Positions 1-7,241 of a stretch of 8,740 nucleotides of DNA are shown one piece after another. The DNA is from Nitrococcus sp. (GTDB taxonomy: Bacteria; Pseudomonadota; Gammaproteobacteria; Nitrococcales; Nitrococcaceae). How positions within the stretch are numbered: position 1 is the first letter of the stretch; every line of letters starts with the position of its first letter. The stretch covers positions 1-8,740 of the forward strand of contig JAKDMK010000073.1 of NCBI GenBank assembly GCA_030452365.1, read 5' to 3'. The notes under the pieces were generated by a model that saw only the letters and a program-made list of their open reading frames with translations, was not told where the DNA came from and searched no databases. A program made the translations under genes and the position numbers.

Positions 1-253
1 TCTGTTCTCGTACCTAGCCCCGGCGTGGAGCTGTTCATTGCGATGATCATCCGTAGCCTCCCGCTCCGCAAGCTCCCGTTGACAGCGGAATTTCGTGGCG
101 CATCTCGATCGATCTGCTTGGACTCATCCCCGCGCTATGGGCGATCATGCACAGAGGAATAACGCTCTTGCGGGCGGAGGCGTTGTTGGCGCGCCGGACA
201 GGACTTATCATGCAGGCGTTGCCAAGTTCAGCGACTGAAAATGAGGCGAGGCG
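1..253. other. Left flank upstream of argC, no convincing gene
   Basis: No recognisable gene lies here. Frame 1 is open from base 1 to a TAA at 160-162 but has no visible beginning. Frame 3 is open from 57 to a TGA at 255-257 that overlaps the argC ATG as ATGA. Within frame 3 the first ATG is at 147, giving a 36-codon peptide rich in Leu, Ala and Arg. Neither product resembles a family I know. The two open frames overlap between 57 and 162, so they could be the frameshifted tail of an upstream gene, or chance. The minus-strand frame that runs back from inside argC looks like a shadow. Confidence 0.4.
183..211 (+). promoter_or_regulatory. Candidate sigma-70 promoter for argC
   Basis: TTGTTG (183-188) and TATCAT (206-211) are separated by exactly 17 bp. 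The -10 matches consensus at five of six positions and the -35 at three of six, including the TTG core. Transcription would start near 218, leaving a leader of about 36 bases before the argC ATG. I see no ArgR-type box (paired AT-rich TGAAT/ATTCA arms) here, so arginine repression is not supported by the sequence. Confidence 0.35.
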
Positions 254-1282
254 ATGAATTCGGTCGGCATTGTCGGCGCTACCGGGTACACGGGTGGTGA
301 GTTGCTGCGTCTGCTGCTGCGACATCCGCGCGTTGAGATTGCAACCGTGACCTCCCGCAGCCATGCGGGGGCGGCGCTGGCCGACTGGTTCCCGAATCTA
401 CAGGGAGCAACCAAGCTATGCTTTAGTGACCCGCGGGTGGCGGATCTCGCGGAATGTGACCTCGTCTTCTTTGCGACACCGAACGGCACAGCCATGCGCA
501 TGGCCCCAGAGCTTCTTGCCGCCGGAATACGGGTAATCGACCTTAGCGCTGATTTCCGTATCAAGGATACCAGCGTTTGGTCGCAGTGGTATGGGCTAGA
601 GCACGCCTGCCCCGAGTGGGTGGAGGAGGCGGTCTACGGGTTGCCGGAGGTCAACCGAAAAGCGATCCGCTCAGCGCGATTGGTTGCCAATCCAGGCTGC
701 TATCCTACCGCCGTGCTGCTTGGCTTCTTGCCCCTCGTGGAGCATGGTCTGGTGGATCTTGAGCATTTGGTGGCGGATGCCAAATCAGGGGTAAGTGGTG
801 CCGGGCGCCAGCCCAGAGAGAGTACGATGCTTGCCGAGGTGGCTGAGAGCTTTCGTGCTTATGGCGCCAGCGGCCATCGGCATCTTCCGGAGATCGTCCA
901 GGGACTGGAGCAGGCAGCGGGAAGACCGGTTGGGTTGACGTTCGTTCCACACCTTATTCCCATCATCCGTGGTATTCATGCTACGCTGTATGGTCGGCTT
1001 TTGGATTTTGAGACCGACTTGCAGGCGCTCTATGAGCGGCGGTTCCAAGATGAGGCGTTTGTGAACGTAATGCCGCCGGGCAGCCATCCAGAGACGCGTA
1101 CGGTGCGAGGCGTGAATGTCTGTCGTATGGCCGTCCATCGTCCAAGCCCCGATAGGGTCGTTGTATTGGTGGTAGAGGATAATCTCGTCAAGGGCGCGGC
1201 AGGCCAGGCGATACAGAACATGAATCTGATGTTTGGCCTTGAGGAACGGGCCGGCCTAGCCGATATCGCCGCGTTGCCTTGA
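254..1282 (+). CDS. argC: N-acetyl-gamma-glutamyl-phosphate reductase (ArgC)
   Basis: ArgC carries out the third step of arginine synthesis: NADPH-dependent reduction of N-acetylglutamyl phosphate to N-acetylglutamate semialdehyde, in the cytoplasm. The 342-residue length is normal for the long bacterial ArgC type. The N-terminal Rossmann dinucleotide loop [10 protein letters not shown] is at residues 8-17. The catalytic cysteine is Cys149 in NPGCYPT (147-153). The substrate-binding segment SGVSGAGR is at 178-185, followed by GHRHLPEI at 207-214. The closing nucleotide-binding segment [12 protein letters not shown] is at 313-324. The ATG at 254 follows a GAGGCGAGG purine tract at 243-251 and places the Rossmann loop at the usual distance from the N-terminus. 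No other arg gene is visible nearby, so it stands apart from the pathway's other enzymes. erpA follows 94 bp downstream with its own promoter. Confidence 0.97.
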   Translation: MNSVGIVGATGYTGGELLRLLLRHPRVEIATVTSRSHAGAALADWFPNLQGATKLCFSDPRVADLAECDLVFFATPNGTAMRMAPELLAAGIRVIDLSADFRIKDTSVWSQWYGLEHACPEWVEEAVYGLPEVNRKAIRSARLVANPGCYPTAVLLGFLPLVEHGLVDLEHLVADAKSGVSGAGRQPRESTMLAEVAESFRAYGASGHRHLPEIVQGLEQAAGRPVGLTFVPHLIPIIRGIHATLYGRLLDFETDLQALYERRFQDEAFVNVMPPGSHPETRTVRGVNVCRMAVHRPSPDRVVVLVVEDNLVKGAAGQAIQNMNLMFGLEERAGLADIAALP

Positions 1283-1307
1283 TTGATATACCCGGCGCAT
1301 TGCCGTA

Positions 1308-1336
1308 TTGACTAAGCCCCTTACAACCAGGACAAT
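1308..1336 (+). promoter_or_regulatory. Sigma-70-like promoter for erpA
   Basis: TTGACT (1308-1313, five of six consensus matches) and GACAAT (1331-1336, four of six) are spaced by 17 bp in the argC-erpA gap. Transcription would begin near 1343, about 34 bases before the erpA ATG at 1377. The element suggests erpA can be transcribed separately from argC. No IscR site was recognised, but such sites are degenerate and I cannot exclude one. Confidence 0.5.
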
Positions 1337-1362
1337 GTTTTTATTGCATGACGGGTTGCTAC

Positions 1363-1372
1363 GGGAGGTGAT
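1363..1372 (+). promoter_or_regulatory. Strong ribosome binding site that sets the erpA start
   Basis: GGGAGGTGAT at 1363-1372 is almost fully complementary to the 3' end of 16S rRNA. It ends four bases before the ATG at 1377. It decides against the upstream in-frame TTG at 1308, which is itself part of the putative -35 element and would add 23 unconserved residues. Confidence 0.85.
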
Positions 1373-1376
1373 CCCC

Positions 1377-1730
1377 ATGACCGAAGTTGCAGTACAGGAT
1401 TTCGCTCCGCTTGTCTTTACCGACAGCGCTGTTGAGAAGGTTCGTGAGCTGATTCACAAAGAGCAGAAGGACAATCTCAAGCTCCGGGTATACATAACCG
1501 GGGGAGGTTGCTCTGGGTTCGAGTACGGCTTCATGTTTGATGAGAGCGACGAGGAAGGCGATACCATCATCGAGAAGGATGGCGTCACGATGGTCGTTGA
1601 TCCGATGAGCATTCAATATCTCACCGGAGCGGAGATTGATTTCGTCGAGAACCTTGAAGGCGCTCAGTTCGTGATCCGCAACCCGAATGCCACCACGACC
1701 TGCGGCTGTGGGTCCTCCTTTAGCGCCTAG
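1377..1730 (+). CDS. erpA: Iron-sulfur cluster insertion protein ErpA (A-type carrier)
   Basis: ErpA is a cytoplasmic A-type carrier that receives Fe-S clusters from assembly scaffolds and hands them to apo-proteins, notably isoprenoid-pathway IspG/IspH and respiratory enzymes. The chosen start gives 117 residues, close to the family's usual length of about 114. The three cluster ligands are Cys45 in TGGGCSGF, and Cys109 and Cys111 in the C-terminal [10 protein letters not shown]. The stretch [16 protein letters not shown] (residues 74-89) and the ending CGCGSSFSA match ErpA better than IscA or SufA. The gene sits alone, without isc or suf partners, which is usual for erpA. It is convergent with anmK, and the argC/erpA to anmK/peptidase order is conserved in Pseudomonas as far as I recall. 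Confidence 0.95.
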   Translation: MTEVAVQDFAPLVFTDSAVEKVRELIHKEQKDNLKLRVYITGGGCSGFEYGFMFDESDEEGDTIIEKDGVTMVVDPMSIQYLTGAEIDFVENLEGAQFVIRNPNATTTCGCGSSFSA

Positions 1731-1744
1731 TGATTTTTAGCATG

Positions 1745-1782
1745 GCCGCCACCGAAATCTACGTGAATACGGAGGTGGCGGC
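1745..1782. terminator. Inverted repeat between convergent erpA and anmK, probable bidirectional terminator
   Basis: GCCGCCACC (1745-1753) and GGTGGCGGC (1774-1782) form a perfect 9-bp GC-rich stem around a 20-base loop. It lies 14 bp after the erpA stop and 16 bp beyond the anmK stop at 1799. Its position between convergent genes fits a shared terminator. Neither side has a proper T-run after the stem and the loop is long, so it is not a textbook intrinsic terminator. It could instead protect the 3' ends of the mRNAs. Confidence 0.5.
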
Positions 1783-1798
1783 TCGTCCGCTCCGGGCG

Positions 1799-2914
1799 TT
1801 ATAGGCTTGCCGCGTATATCCCACCAAGCACTACGCTTCGCCGAGCCCCGGTGACAGTGGGAACATTGCCGGCCATATTGTAGATGCGGCATCGCGCGAG
1901 CCAGGCGAACGCTATGGCTTCGACGAAATCCGGATCCATCCCGAGCTCAGCGGTCGAGCGCAGGCGGTATTCAGGCAGATTGGCCGCTAGTCGGGCCAAC
2001 AGGTAGCGATTATGCGCGCCGCCTCCACAGACCAACACCTCGGCCGGATCGGCTAGGCTCTTACGAATCGCTCGGGCCGCCGTCAGTGCGGTGAGCTCTG
2101 CTAAGGTCGTCTGTACATCGCCTGGACTCACCTCAGCAAGGGCGTTGCCAGCCCGTGTGGCGAGCCAATCCAGGTTGAAATACTCGGGACCGGTGCTCTT
2201 CGGTGCGGGGCGTTGGAAAAACGCATCGCTGGTCAGCCGTTCGAGCAGTGTGTGATGCAGGATGCAATCCGCGGCCCATGCGCCGCCGGCATCGAAGTTG
2301 CTATTGCGATGGCGCCGGCACCAGGCATCCATCAGCGTGTTTGCCGGTCCGCAATCGAAGCCGGTAATGTCCGCCGCCGGGTTCCGAGGCAGCAGTGTAA
2401 TATTGGCGATCCCACCCAGGTTGAGCACGATTGTGTCCGTATCTTGCCGGCGGAAGAGCTCGGCATGCAGGCTACTGGCAAGAGGCGCGCCTTGGCCGCC
2501 GGCTGCCATGTCACGGCGACGGAAGTCGGCCACCACTGTAATCCCCGTCCTTTCGGCTAGGCGATTCGGGTCACCGATCTGAACGCTTAGCGACGGGGAG
2601 CCGTCGGCGGCATGCCATACGGTCTGACCATGACTGCCGATCGCTCGGATTTGCTCACGGCGGTGGCCACTGGTAGCGAGGAGCTCATGCGTAGCGCTGG
2701 CGAAGGCATCCGCTACCGCGGCATCGGCGCGCGCAATGCAAGCTAGCGGGGTTTGCGGGCCGATTGCGCGCAATAGGGTGATCAACGATTCTGGCAAGGG
2801 AGCGGAGGATACGGCCAAGGTTTGCGCTCGCTGCGGTGGGTCGAACGCCACCAGTGCCGCATCCACGGCATCCATACTGGTGCCGGATATCAGCCCGATG
2901 TAAAGCTTGCTCAT
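1799..2914 (-). CDS. anmK: Anhydro-N-acetylmuramic acid kinase (AnmK)
   Basis: AnmK is a cytoplasmic enzyme of cell-wall recycling. It hydrolyses the 1,6-anhydro ring of anhydro-MurNAc and phosphorylates the sugar with ATP, giving MurNAc-6-phosphate. The 371 residues match the family's usual length of about 370. Motifs in order are GLISGTSMDAVD (7-18, phosphate loop), GSHGQTVWH (93-101), GDPNRLA (114-120), DFRRRDMAAGGQGAPL (130-145), NLGGIANIT (165-173), GFDCGPANTLMD (185-196) and CGGGAHN (296-302). By alignment from memory, Asp187 in FDCGPAN corresponds to the catalytic base. The ATG at 2914 lies 11 bp after the stop of the upstream peptidase gene. Its purine-rich ribosome site (GGAGAGG) falls inside the end of that gene, so the two are probably one transcript and translationally coupled. 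Confidence 0.96.
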   Translation of the reverse strand: MSKLYIGLISGTSMDAVDAALVAFDPPQRAQTLAVSSAPLPESLITLLRAIGPQTPLACIARADAAVADAFASATHELLATSGHRREQIRAIGSHGQTVWHAADGSPSLSVQIGDPNRLAERTGITVVADFRRRDMAAGGQGAPLASSLHAELFRRQDTDTIVLNLGGIANITLLPRNPAADITGFDCGPANTLMDAWCRRHRNSNFDAGGAWAADCILHHTLLERLTSDAFFQRPAPKSTGPEYFNLDWLATRAGNALAEVSPGDVQTTLAELTALTAARAIRKSLADPAEVLVCGGGAHNRYLLARLAANLPEYRLRSTAELGMDPDFVEAIAFAWLARCRIYNMAGNVPTVTGARRSVVLGGIYAASL

Positions 2915-2925
2915 CCGGTGGCTGA

Positions 2926-4446
2926 TTACCTCTCCTCGTTGCGGGCCAGCTCAGTGCGCGTGATCACTGCCAGCTGCGCCAGCCGAGGCAGGGCCGTGGC
3001 TTTGAAGTCGGCGAGGTAACGCTCATCGATAGGCTCGGCATCAGGCAGCTTGACCTTCAGTACATCTCGCGGCTCGCCGGCGACGCGGAATTCGTAGTGG
3101 AGGTGAGGGCCAGTGGCCAGGCCGGATTCGCCCACATAACCGATAATCTGCCCCTGCGTAACCCGCACCCCGGCGTGAATGCCCTTGCGGATGCGCTTCA
3201 TATGCCCATAGAGCGTGGTGTAGCCATGGCCGTGTTGCAGAATAACGGTATTGCCGTAGCCACCCTTGCGACCAGCGAGTTCCACTACGCCATCTCCAGC
3301 GGCCTGGATCGGAGTTCCCGCGGCTGCCGCGAAATCGGTGCCTTCGTGCGGTCGGCAGACATGGAGGATAGGGTGGCACCTCGATTTGCTAAAATGAGAG
3401 CTGATGCGCCGGAAATCCACCGGTGTACGCAAAAACGCCTTGCGCATGCTCTTGCCCTGCGGCGTGTAATAGCCGGTCCGACCGCTGGGATCCATGTAGC
3501 GCACCGCGCGGTAGTGCTTGCCGTGATTGATGAACTCCGCGGCGAGGATCTCGCCGTTGCGGATCTTCTTACCATCGTTGTAGTACTGCCGATAGACCAA
3601 GGCAAAGGAGTCACCTTCGCGAAGATCGTGGGCGAAATCGATGTCCCAGGCGAAGATTCCGGACAACTCCATGATCAGTTTCTCGTCCAGCCCCGCCTTC
3701 ATTGCGGCTTGGTAGAGTGACTCATGGATTACAAAACTCGTATGCGCGACACGCCGATCGAGCGGCTGCTCGGTCAGTGTGGCGTGAAAAACCGCGTCAG
3801 CCACGCCTTGTCGCGCTATCATTAGTGTCGTGGTTTCATCGAGCGTTCGGCGCAGCGCGAGCAGCGTGCCGTCGCCGTTCATCCGCAACCAGATCTTATC
3901 CCCCGGAAAGAGCCGCGTCAGGACTTGCGTGACTTCATCGTTTGCGTGAACCACATCGAAGACGTCCTTGGAGCTCAATCCTTGGCGTTTGAAAATTGTC
4001 GCCAAAGAATCGCCCGGCTCGACGGTAACCACATCCCAGTTCGCATCGGTGCCGCTCAGCGTCATCTCCAGTTGTTCAGAGGCTTGCTTGCTTGCCGCAG
4101 AGAAACGCGAGGGGCCGACCGCCGGCGAATTGGGTGTCGCCTTGGCGGCGGAGCGGTCTGCAGGCGATTCAGGGGCGATCATAGGCAATGTTTGGTAGAG
4201 CTTCGGAATTGGCAGCTCTAAGGTGCGGATTGCCGCCACCAGATCCGGCGTCTGTTGCGGAAGCTGCTGCAGCGCGTTGCGCTCTGGCATGGCTTCGGCC
4301 TTGTCCTTGGCTGAGAGCAGTAGCGCCAAAGAAGTAAAGGCGGATATCCCCAGAACGATCCAATGCCAGCGCAAGGATCGAGTAGGCTGCCGCTTGTTCA
4401 GTTTCGGCTTGAAGTCCAAACAGGAAATTTGTGATTTGAAAGCCAT
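2926..4446 (-). CDS. Membrane-anchored M23 peptidoglycan endopeptidase (MepM/OapA-like)
   Basis: This is a predicted periplasmic zinc endopeptidase that cuts peptidoglycan cross-links, a step needed for wall expansion. The 506-residue protein has a basic cytoplasmic N-terminus and one membrane segment at about residues 28-46. A Pro/Ala-rich linker follows. An OapA/LysM-like wall-binding domain lies near 136-188 (VEPGDSLATIF ... FPGDKIWL). The M23 domain spans about 345-455. Metal and catalytic residues visible are His367 and Asp371 in HEGTD, His415 in LYGHM, and His448 and His450 in GPHLHYEF. It is longer than E. coli MepM (about 440) because of the linker. The ATG at 4446 has an AGGA site nine bases upstream. 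Odd points are Cys357 and Cys364 just before the first metal ligand, and Glu368 where the family usually has a basic residue. Its pairing with anmK joins wall cleavage to fragment recycling. The exact bond specificity is inferred from the family. Confidence 0.92.
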   Translation of the reverse strand: MAFKSQISCLDFKPKLNKRQPTRSLRWHWIVLGISAFTSLALLLSAKDKAEAMPERNALQQLPQQTPDLVAAIRTLELPIPKLYQTLPMIAPESPADRSAAKATPNSPAVGPSRFSAASKQASEQLEMTLSGTDANWDVVTVEPGDSLATIFKRQGLSSKDVFDVVHANDEVTQVLTRLFPGDKIWLRMNGDGTLLALRRTLDETTTLMIARQGVADAVFHATLTEQPLDRRVAHTSFVIHESLYQAAMKAGLDEKLIMELSGIFAWDIDFAHDLREGDSFALVYRQYYNDGKKIRNGEILAAEFINHGKHYRAVRYMDPSGRTGYYTPQGKSMRKAFLRTPVDFRRISSHFSKSRCHPILHVCRPHEGTDFAAAAGTPIQAAGDGVVELAGRKGGYGNTVILQHGHGYTTLYGHMKRIRKGIHAGVRVTQGQIIGYVGESGLATGPHLHYEFRVAGEPRDVLKVKLPDAEPIDERYLADFKATALPRLAQLAVITRTELARNEER

Positions 4447-4474
4447 GCTCTTTGTTCCTGGTTTTCGCCAGCAA

Positions 4475-4504
4475 ACCTTAGTCGCAATGCTCGGTGTTGG
4501 TCAA
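4475..4504 (-). promoter_or_regulatory. Candidate promoter for the M23 peptidase-anmK unit
   Basis: On the minus strand TTGACC (4504-4499, five of six consensus matches) is followed after 18 bp by TAAGGT (4480-4475, three of six). Transcription would begin near 4468, giving a leader of about 22 bases that still contains the AGGA ribosome site. The -10 is weak, so this is a proposal only. Confidence 0.3.
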
Positions 4505-4616
4505 TGCGCGGCATTAGGATGCTATGTTAAACGCCCGTTGACATACACCCCCGATGAAGTCGGATGCGCACAGGCCCTGGGCCATTGGAATAGATTAGGG
4601 GCCGGTTCGCAAACTG

Positions 4617-4646
4617 CTGCCTCATGGTTCTCGTTTCCGGTAAAAT
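4617..4646 (+). promoter_or_regulatory. Candidate promoter for tyrS
   Basis: TAAAAT at 4641-4646 is a five-of-six match to the -10 consensus in the divergent gap. The best -35 is CTGCCT (4617-4622, three of six) at 18-bp spacing. The leader would be about 72 bases and would carry the hairpin at 4692-4706. The -10 is good but the -35 is poor. Confidence 0.3.
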
Positions 4647-4691
4647 TTCTGATGGTGATCAAGGGATATCCTGTTATTTGCCTGGAGTGCG

Positions 4692-4706
4692 GATCGGCAG
4701 CCGATC
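4692..4706 (+). other. Small hairpin in the tyrS leader
   Basis: GATCGG (4692-4697) and CCGATC (4701-4706) form a perfect 6-bp stem with a CAG loop. It ends seven bases before the tyrS GGAG ribosome site (4714-4717). No T-run follows, so it is not a terminator. It could influence tyrS translation or be incidental. Confidence 0.35.
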
Positions 4707-4724
4707 GCGCGCTGGAGTAAACAG

Positions 4725-5945
4725 ATGAGGGTTGGCGAAGAGGCATTGCGCAGGGTGCGGTGCGGTGCGGTGGATATTCTCCCTGCCGGGGGGCTCGAAG
4801 AGCGCTTAGCGCTTAGTCGTCCGCTAAGGGTCAAGGCTGGGTTCGATCCAACGGCGCCGGATCTGCATCTCGGCCATACCGTATTAATCCATAAGCTTCG
4901 TCAATTTCAGGATCTTGGGCATGAAGTGTTGTTTTTGATCGGTGATTTTACCGGCATGATCGGTGATCCGAGCGGCAAGAATGCCACCCGCAGGGCGCTG
5001 ACGCGCGATGAGATCCTGCACAATGCGCGCACCTATGAAGAGCAGATTTTCAAGATCCTGCACCCGGAGCTCACGCAGGTGGTCTTCAACTCCAGCTGGA
5101 TGGATAAGCTATCGGCCGCGGATTTAGTTCAGCTTGCCGCCAAGTACACGGTGGCCCGGATGCTCGAGCGGGACGATTTTCATCAGAGGTATATGGCTAA
5201 TCAGGCGATTGCAATCCATGAGTTCCTCTATCCCTTGGTCCAAGGCTATGATTCGGTGGCACTAAAGGCTGATGTTGAGCTCGGTGGTACCGATCAAAAA
5301 TTCAACCTTTTGGTCGGCCGAGAGCTGCAGAAGGCTTACGGGCAAGTGCCGCAGGTCATCATGACCATGCCCATACTCGAGGGATTAGACGGGGTACAGA
5401 AGATGTCCAAGTCCTTGGATAACTATGTCGGTATTCGCGAGTCGCCGGATGAGATGTTCGGCAAGCTCATGTCCATATCCGATGAGCTCATGTGGCGCTA
5501 TATGGAGCTGCTCAGTTTTCGAGCGTTGGACGAGATCGAGCGGCTACGCGAAGCAGTTCGGCAAGGGCAAAACCCGCGGGATGTAAAATACTCCTTGGCG
5601 GAAGAGGTCGTGGAGCAGTTTCATGATCGTCAGGCCGCGGCGTGCGCGCGCGAGGAGTTCATAGCCCGGTTTCGGCGAGGGTCTACGCCGACAGAGCTCC
5701 AGGAGATCATGGTGGCAGCGCCCAGCGATGGAATGCTGATCGGGAATCTGCTAAAGGAAGCCGGGCTGGTCGCGAGTACCTCCGAGGCCATGCGTCTTTT
5801 GAAACAGCGTGCCGTGCACATCGACGGTGAGTGCATTGAGGATCGCGCCCTCTGTGTCGCCCCGGGCAGCGCGCACATCTATAAAATCGGCAAGCGGCGG
5901 ATTGCCCGCGTCAAGGTAGTGCACAAAGTGGATGCCCAGCCTTGA
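4725..5945 (+). CDS. tyrS: Tyrosyl-tRNA synthetase (TyrZ-like branch)
   Basis: This class I aminoacyl-tRNA synthetase attaches tyrosine to tRNA-Tyr using ATP in the cytoplasm. The 406 residues cover a complete enzyme. The HIGH-type ATP motif is HLGH at 48-51, within [25 protein letters not shown] is at 185-194 and KMSKS at 226-230. A C-terminal S4-like RNA-binding domain spans about 340-400. The [19 protein letters not shown] signature matches the branch called TyrZ or TyrS2 in Pseudomonas rather than E. coli TyrS. The ATG at 4725 has GGAG seven bases upstream. It is divergent from the peptidase gene, an order conserved in Pseudomonas. There tyrZ is followed by an rRNA operon, but here an aminotransferase gene follows after 61 bp. 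No tRNA-sensing leader such as a T-box is visible. Confidence 0.97.
   Translation: MRVGEEALRRVRCGAVDILPAGGLEERLALSRPLRVKAGFDPTAPDLHLGHTVLIHKLRQFQDLGHEVLFLIGDFTGMIGDPSGKNATRRALTRDEILHNARTYEEQIFKILHPELTQVVFNSSWMDKLSAADLVQLAAKYTVARMLERDDFHQRYMANQAIAIHEFLYPLVQGYDSVALKADVELGGTDQKFNLLVGRELQKAYGQVPQVIMTMPILEGLDGVQKMSKSLDNYVGIRESPDEMFGKLMSISDELMWRYMELLSFRALDEIERLREAVRQGQNPRDVKYSLAEEVVEQFHDRQAAACAREEFIARFRRGSTPTELQEIMVAAPSDGMLIGNLLKEAGLVASTSEAMRLLKQRAVHIDGECIEDRALCVAPGSAHIYKIGKRRIARVKVVHKVDAQP
4756..4770 (+). repeat. Three tandem TGCGG pentamers in the 5' end of tyrS
   Basis: TGCGG occurs three times head to tail within the first 16 codons of tyrS. The unit length is not a multiple of three, so gain or loss of one unit would shift the frame of an essential gene. 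The encoded segment still aligns in length with other TyrRS proteins, so the current frame is intact. Confidence 0.6.
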
Positions 5946-6006
5946 ATGTCGGTAGCAGCAGCGCAACGCCTCAACCCATATACCCCTACCAATAACGAGA
6001 GATTCG

Positions 6007-7194
6007 ATGTCGTATTCAATCCCTGCTCCAATCAACAGTCCTCAGCGCATTCTGATGGGCCCGGGTCCCAGTGATACCCACCCACGTGTGTTGGCAGCGC
6101 TCGCACGCCCAACGGTCGGGCATCTGGATCCTTATTTCCTGCAGATTATGGACGAGTTGCAAACAATGCTGCGCGCGGTCTTCCAGACCTCCAACGCATT
6201 AACGCTGGCGGTCAGCGGCACGGGCAGCTTAGGCATGGAAGCCTGTGTCGTCAACCTGATCGAACCGGGTGACCGGATGCTCGTCTGCGTCAACGGGGTG
6301 TTCGGAGGCCGGATGAGCGATGTCGCCGCCCGCGCCGGCGCGCAGGTGAGCACCCTTGAGCGGGACTATGGCGAAGTCTTTGGCGCCGAAGAGATCGCCG
6401 AAGCGGTACGGCGCCTGCACCCGAAAGTGGTGGGTATCGTACACGCGGAAACCTCGACCGGAGCCTGGCAGCCACTGCAGGAGATCGCCGAAGTCGTCCA
6501 TGCCGGCGATGCGCTGTTGCTGGTGGATTGCGTCACCTCGCTCGCCGGCGCGCCGGTGGAGGTTGATGGCTGGGGGCTGGATGCCGTGTACAGTGGGACG
6601 CAGAAGTGCTTGAGCTGCCCTCCCGGATTGGCGCCGGTTACGTTCAGTCAACGAGCGGTCGAGGCCATCGATCGGCGCCAGTCGAAGATTGCCAGTTGGT
6701 ATCTGGACATGACAATGGTGCGCAATTACTGGGGCGAATCGCGCGCCTATCATCATACCGCTCCAATCAATAGCAACTACGGCTTACATGAGGCGTTGCG
6801 TCTGGTACTGGAAGAAGGCCTGGAGCACCGTTTCTCGCGCCATAGGCGCAATCATGAGGCACTCAAAGCCGGGCTGAAGGCGCTTGGGATCGAATACTCG
6901 GTGGCGGAAGGGCTCCAACTGCCCATGCTCAACTCCGTGTGGGTACCCAAAGGCATCGATGATGTCGCGCTGCGCTCGCAACTGCTGAATGATTATGGTA
7001 TCGAGATTGGCGGCGGTCTCGGGCCGGTGAAAGGCAGGACGTTGCGCATCGGGCTGATGGGTGAGGCGAGCACGGCACGCAATGTACTGCTCTTTCTCGC
7101 CGCACTGGAGCGCTGTTTGCTGGACCAAGGATTGCGCCTGGATTGCGGTGCCGGCGTGGCGGCGGCGAATGCCAAGTACCGAAACGGCGAGTGA
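6007..7194 (+). CDS. Class V aminotransferase, alanine/serine-glyoxylate type
   Basis: This is a PLP-dependent fold-type I aminotransferase closely resembling alanine-glyoxylate aminotransferase (AGXT), which moves an amino group from alanine or serine to glyoxylate to form glycine. The 395 residues match the family's length. The N-terminal [12 protein letters not shown] is at 18-29 and [10 protein letters not shown] at 70-79. HAETSTG is at 146-152. Asp174 in LLVDCVTS should bind the pyridine nitrogen. Lys200 in YSGTQK is the expected Schiff-base lysine. Arg347 in TLRIGLMG is the likely substrate-carboxylate binder. The WYLDM and YHHT segments (231-235, 248-251) also fit AGXT. The ATG at 6007 has GAGAG about five bases upstream. 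It may be co-transcribed with tyrS. The amino donor cannot be fixed from sequence: alanine, serine, or ureidoglycine (PucG-like) are possible, and no glycolate, serine-cycle or purine genes are nearby. Confidence 0.9.
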   Translation: MSYSIPAPINSPQRILMGPGPSDTHPRVLAALARPTVGHLDPYFLQIMDELQTMLRAVFQTSNALTLAVSGTGSLGMEACVVNLIEPGDRMLVCVNGVFGGRMSDVAARAGAQVSTLERDYGEVFGAEEIAEAVRRLHPKVVGIVHAETSTGAWQPLQEIAEVVHAGDALLLVDCVTSLAGAPVEVDGWGLDAVYSGTQKCLSCPPGLAPVTFSQRAVEAIDRRQSKIASWYLDMTMVRNYWGESRAYHHTAPINSNYGLHEALRLVLEEGLEHRFSRHRRNHEALKAGLKALGIEYSVAEGLQLPMLNSVWVPKGIDDVALRSQLLNDYGIEIGGGLGPVKGRTLRIGLMGEASTARNVLLFLAALERCLLDQGLRLDCGAGVAAANAKYRNGE

Positions 7195-7241
7195 GCCTGC
7201 CCTGGTGTCAGCTACCGCGACGAGGGCTTCTCCTCACCAGC

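Noticed and set aside
79..108. Perfect TTGACA at 79-84 as an argC promoter
   Set aside because: The sequence 16-18 bp downstream (CATCTCGA) is a poor -10. The TTGTTG/TATCAT pair nearer argC fits better.
47..364. Minus-strand 105-codon frame overlapping the argC start
   Set aside because: It begins inside conserved argC coding sequence, has no family resemblance and no convincing ribosome site.
1293..1305. CGGC-GCATT-GCCG hairpin after argC as a terminator
   Set aside because: The stem is only four base pairs with no T-run, and it abuts the putative erpA promoter.
3097..3720. Long plus-strand open frame opposite the peptidase gene
   Set aside because: It lies wholly antisense to the conserved M23 domain, which carries all the zinc motifs, and its product resembles no family. 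It is a shadow frame of GC-rich coding DNA.
4538..4566. Perfect TTGACA at 4538-4543 as a tyrS promoter
   Set aside because: No acceptable -10 lies 16-18 bp downstream; the sequence there is TCGGATG.
6229..6756. Minus-strand 175-codon frame inside the aminotransferase gene
   Set aside because: It is antisense to the PLP-binding region of a well-conserved enzyme and shows no recognisable domain.
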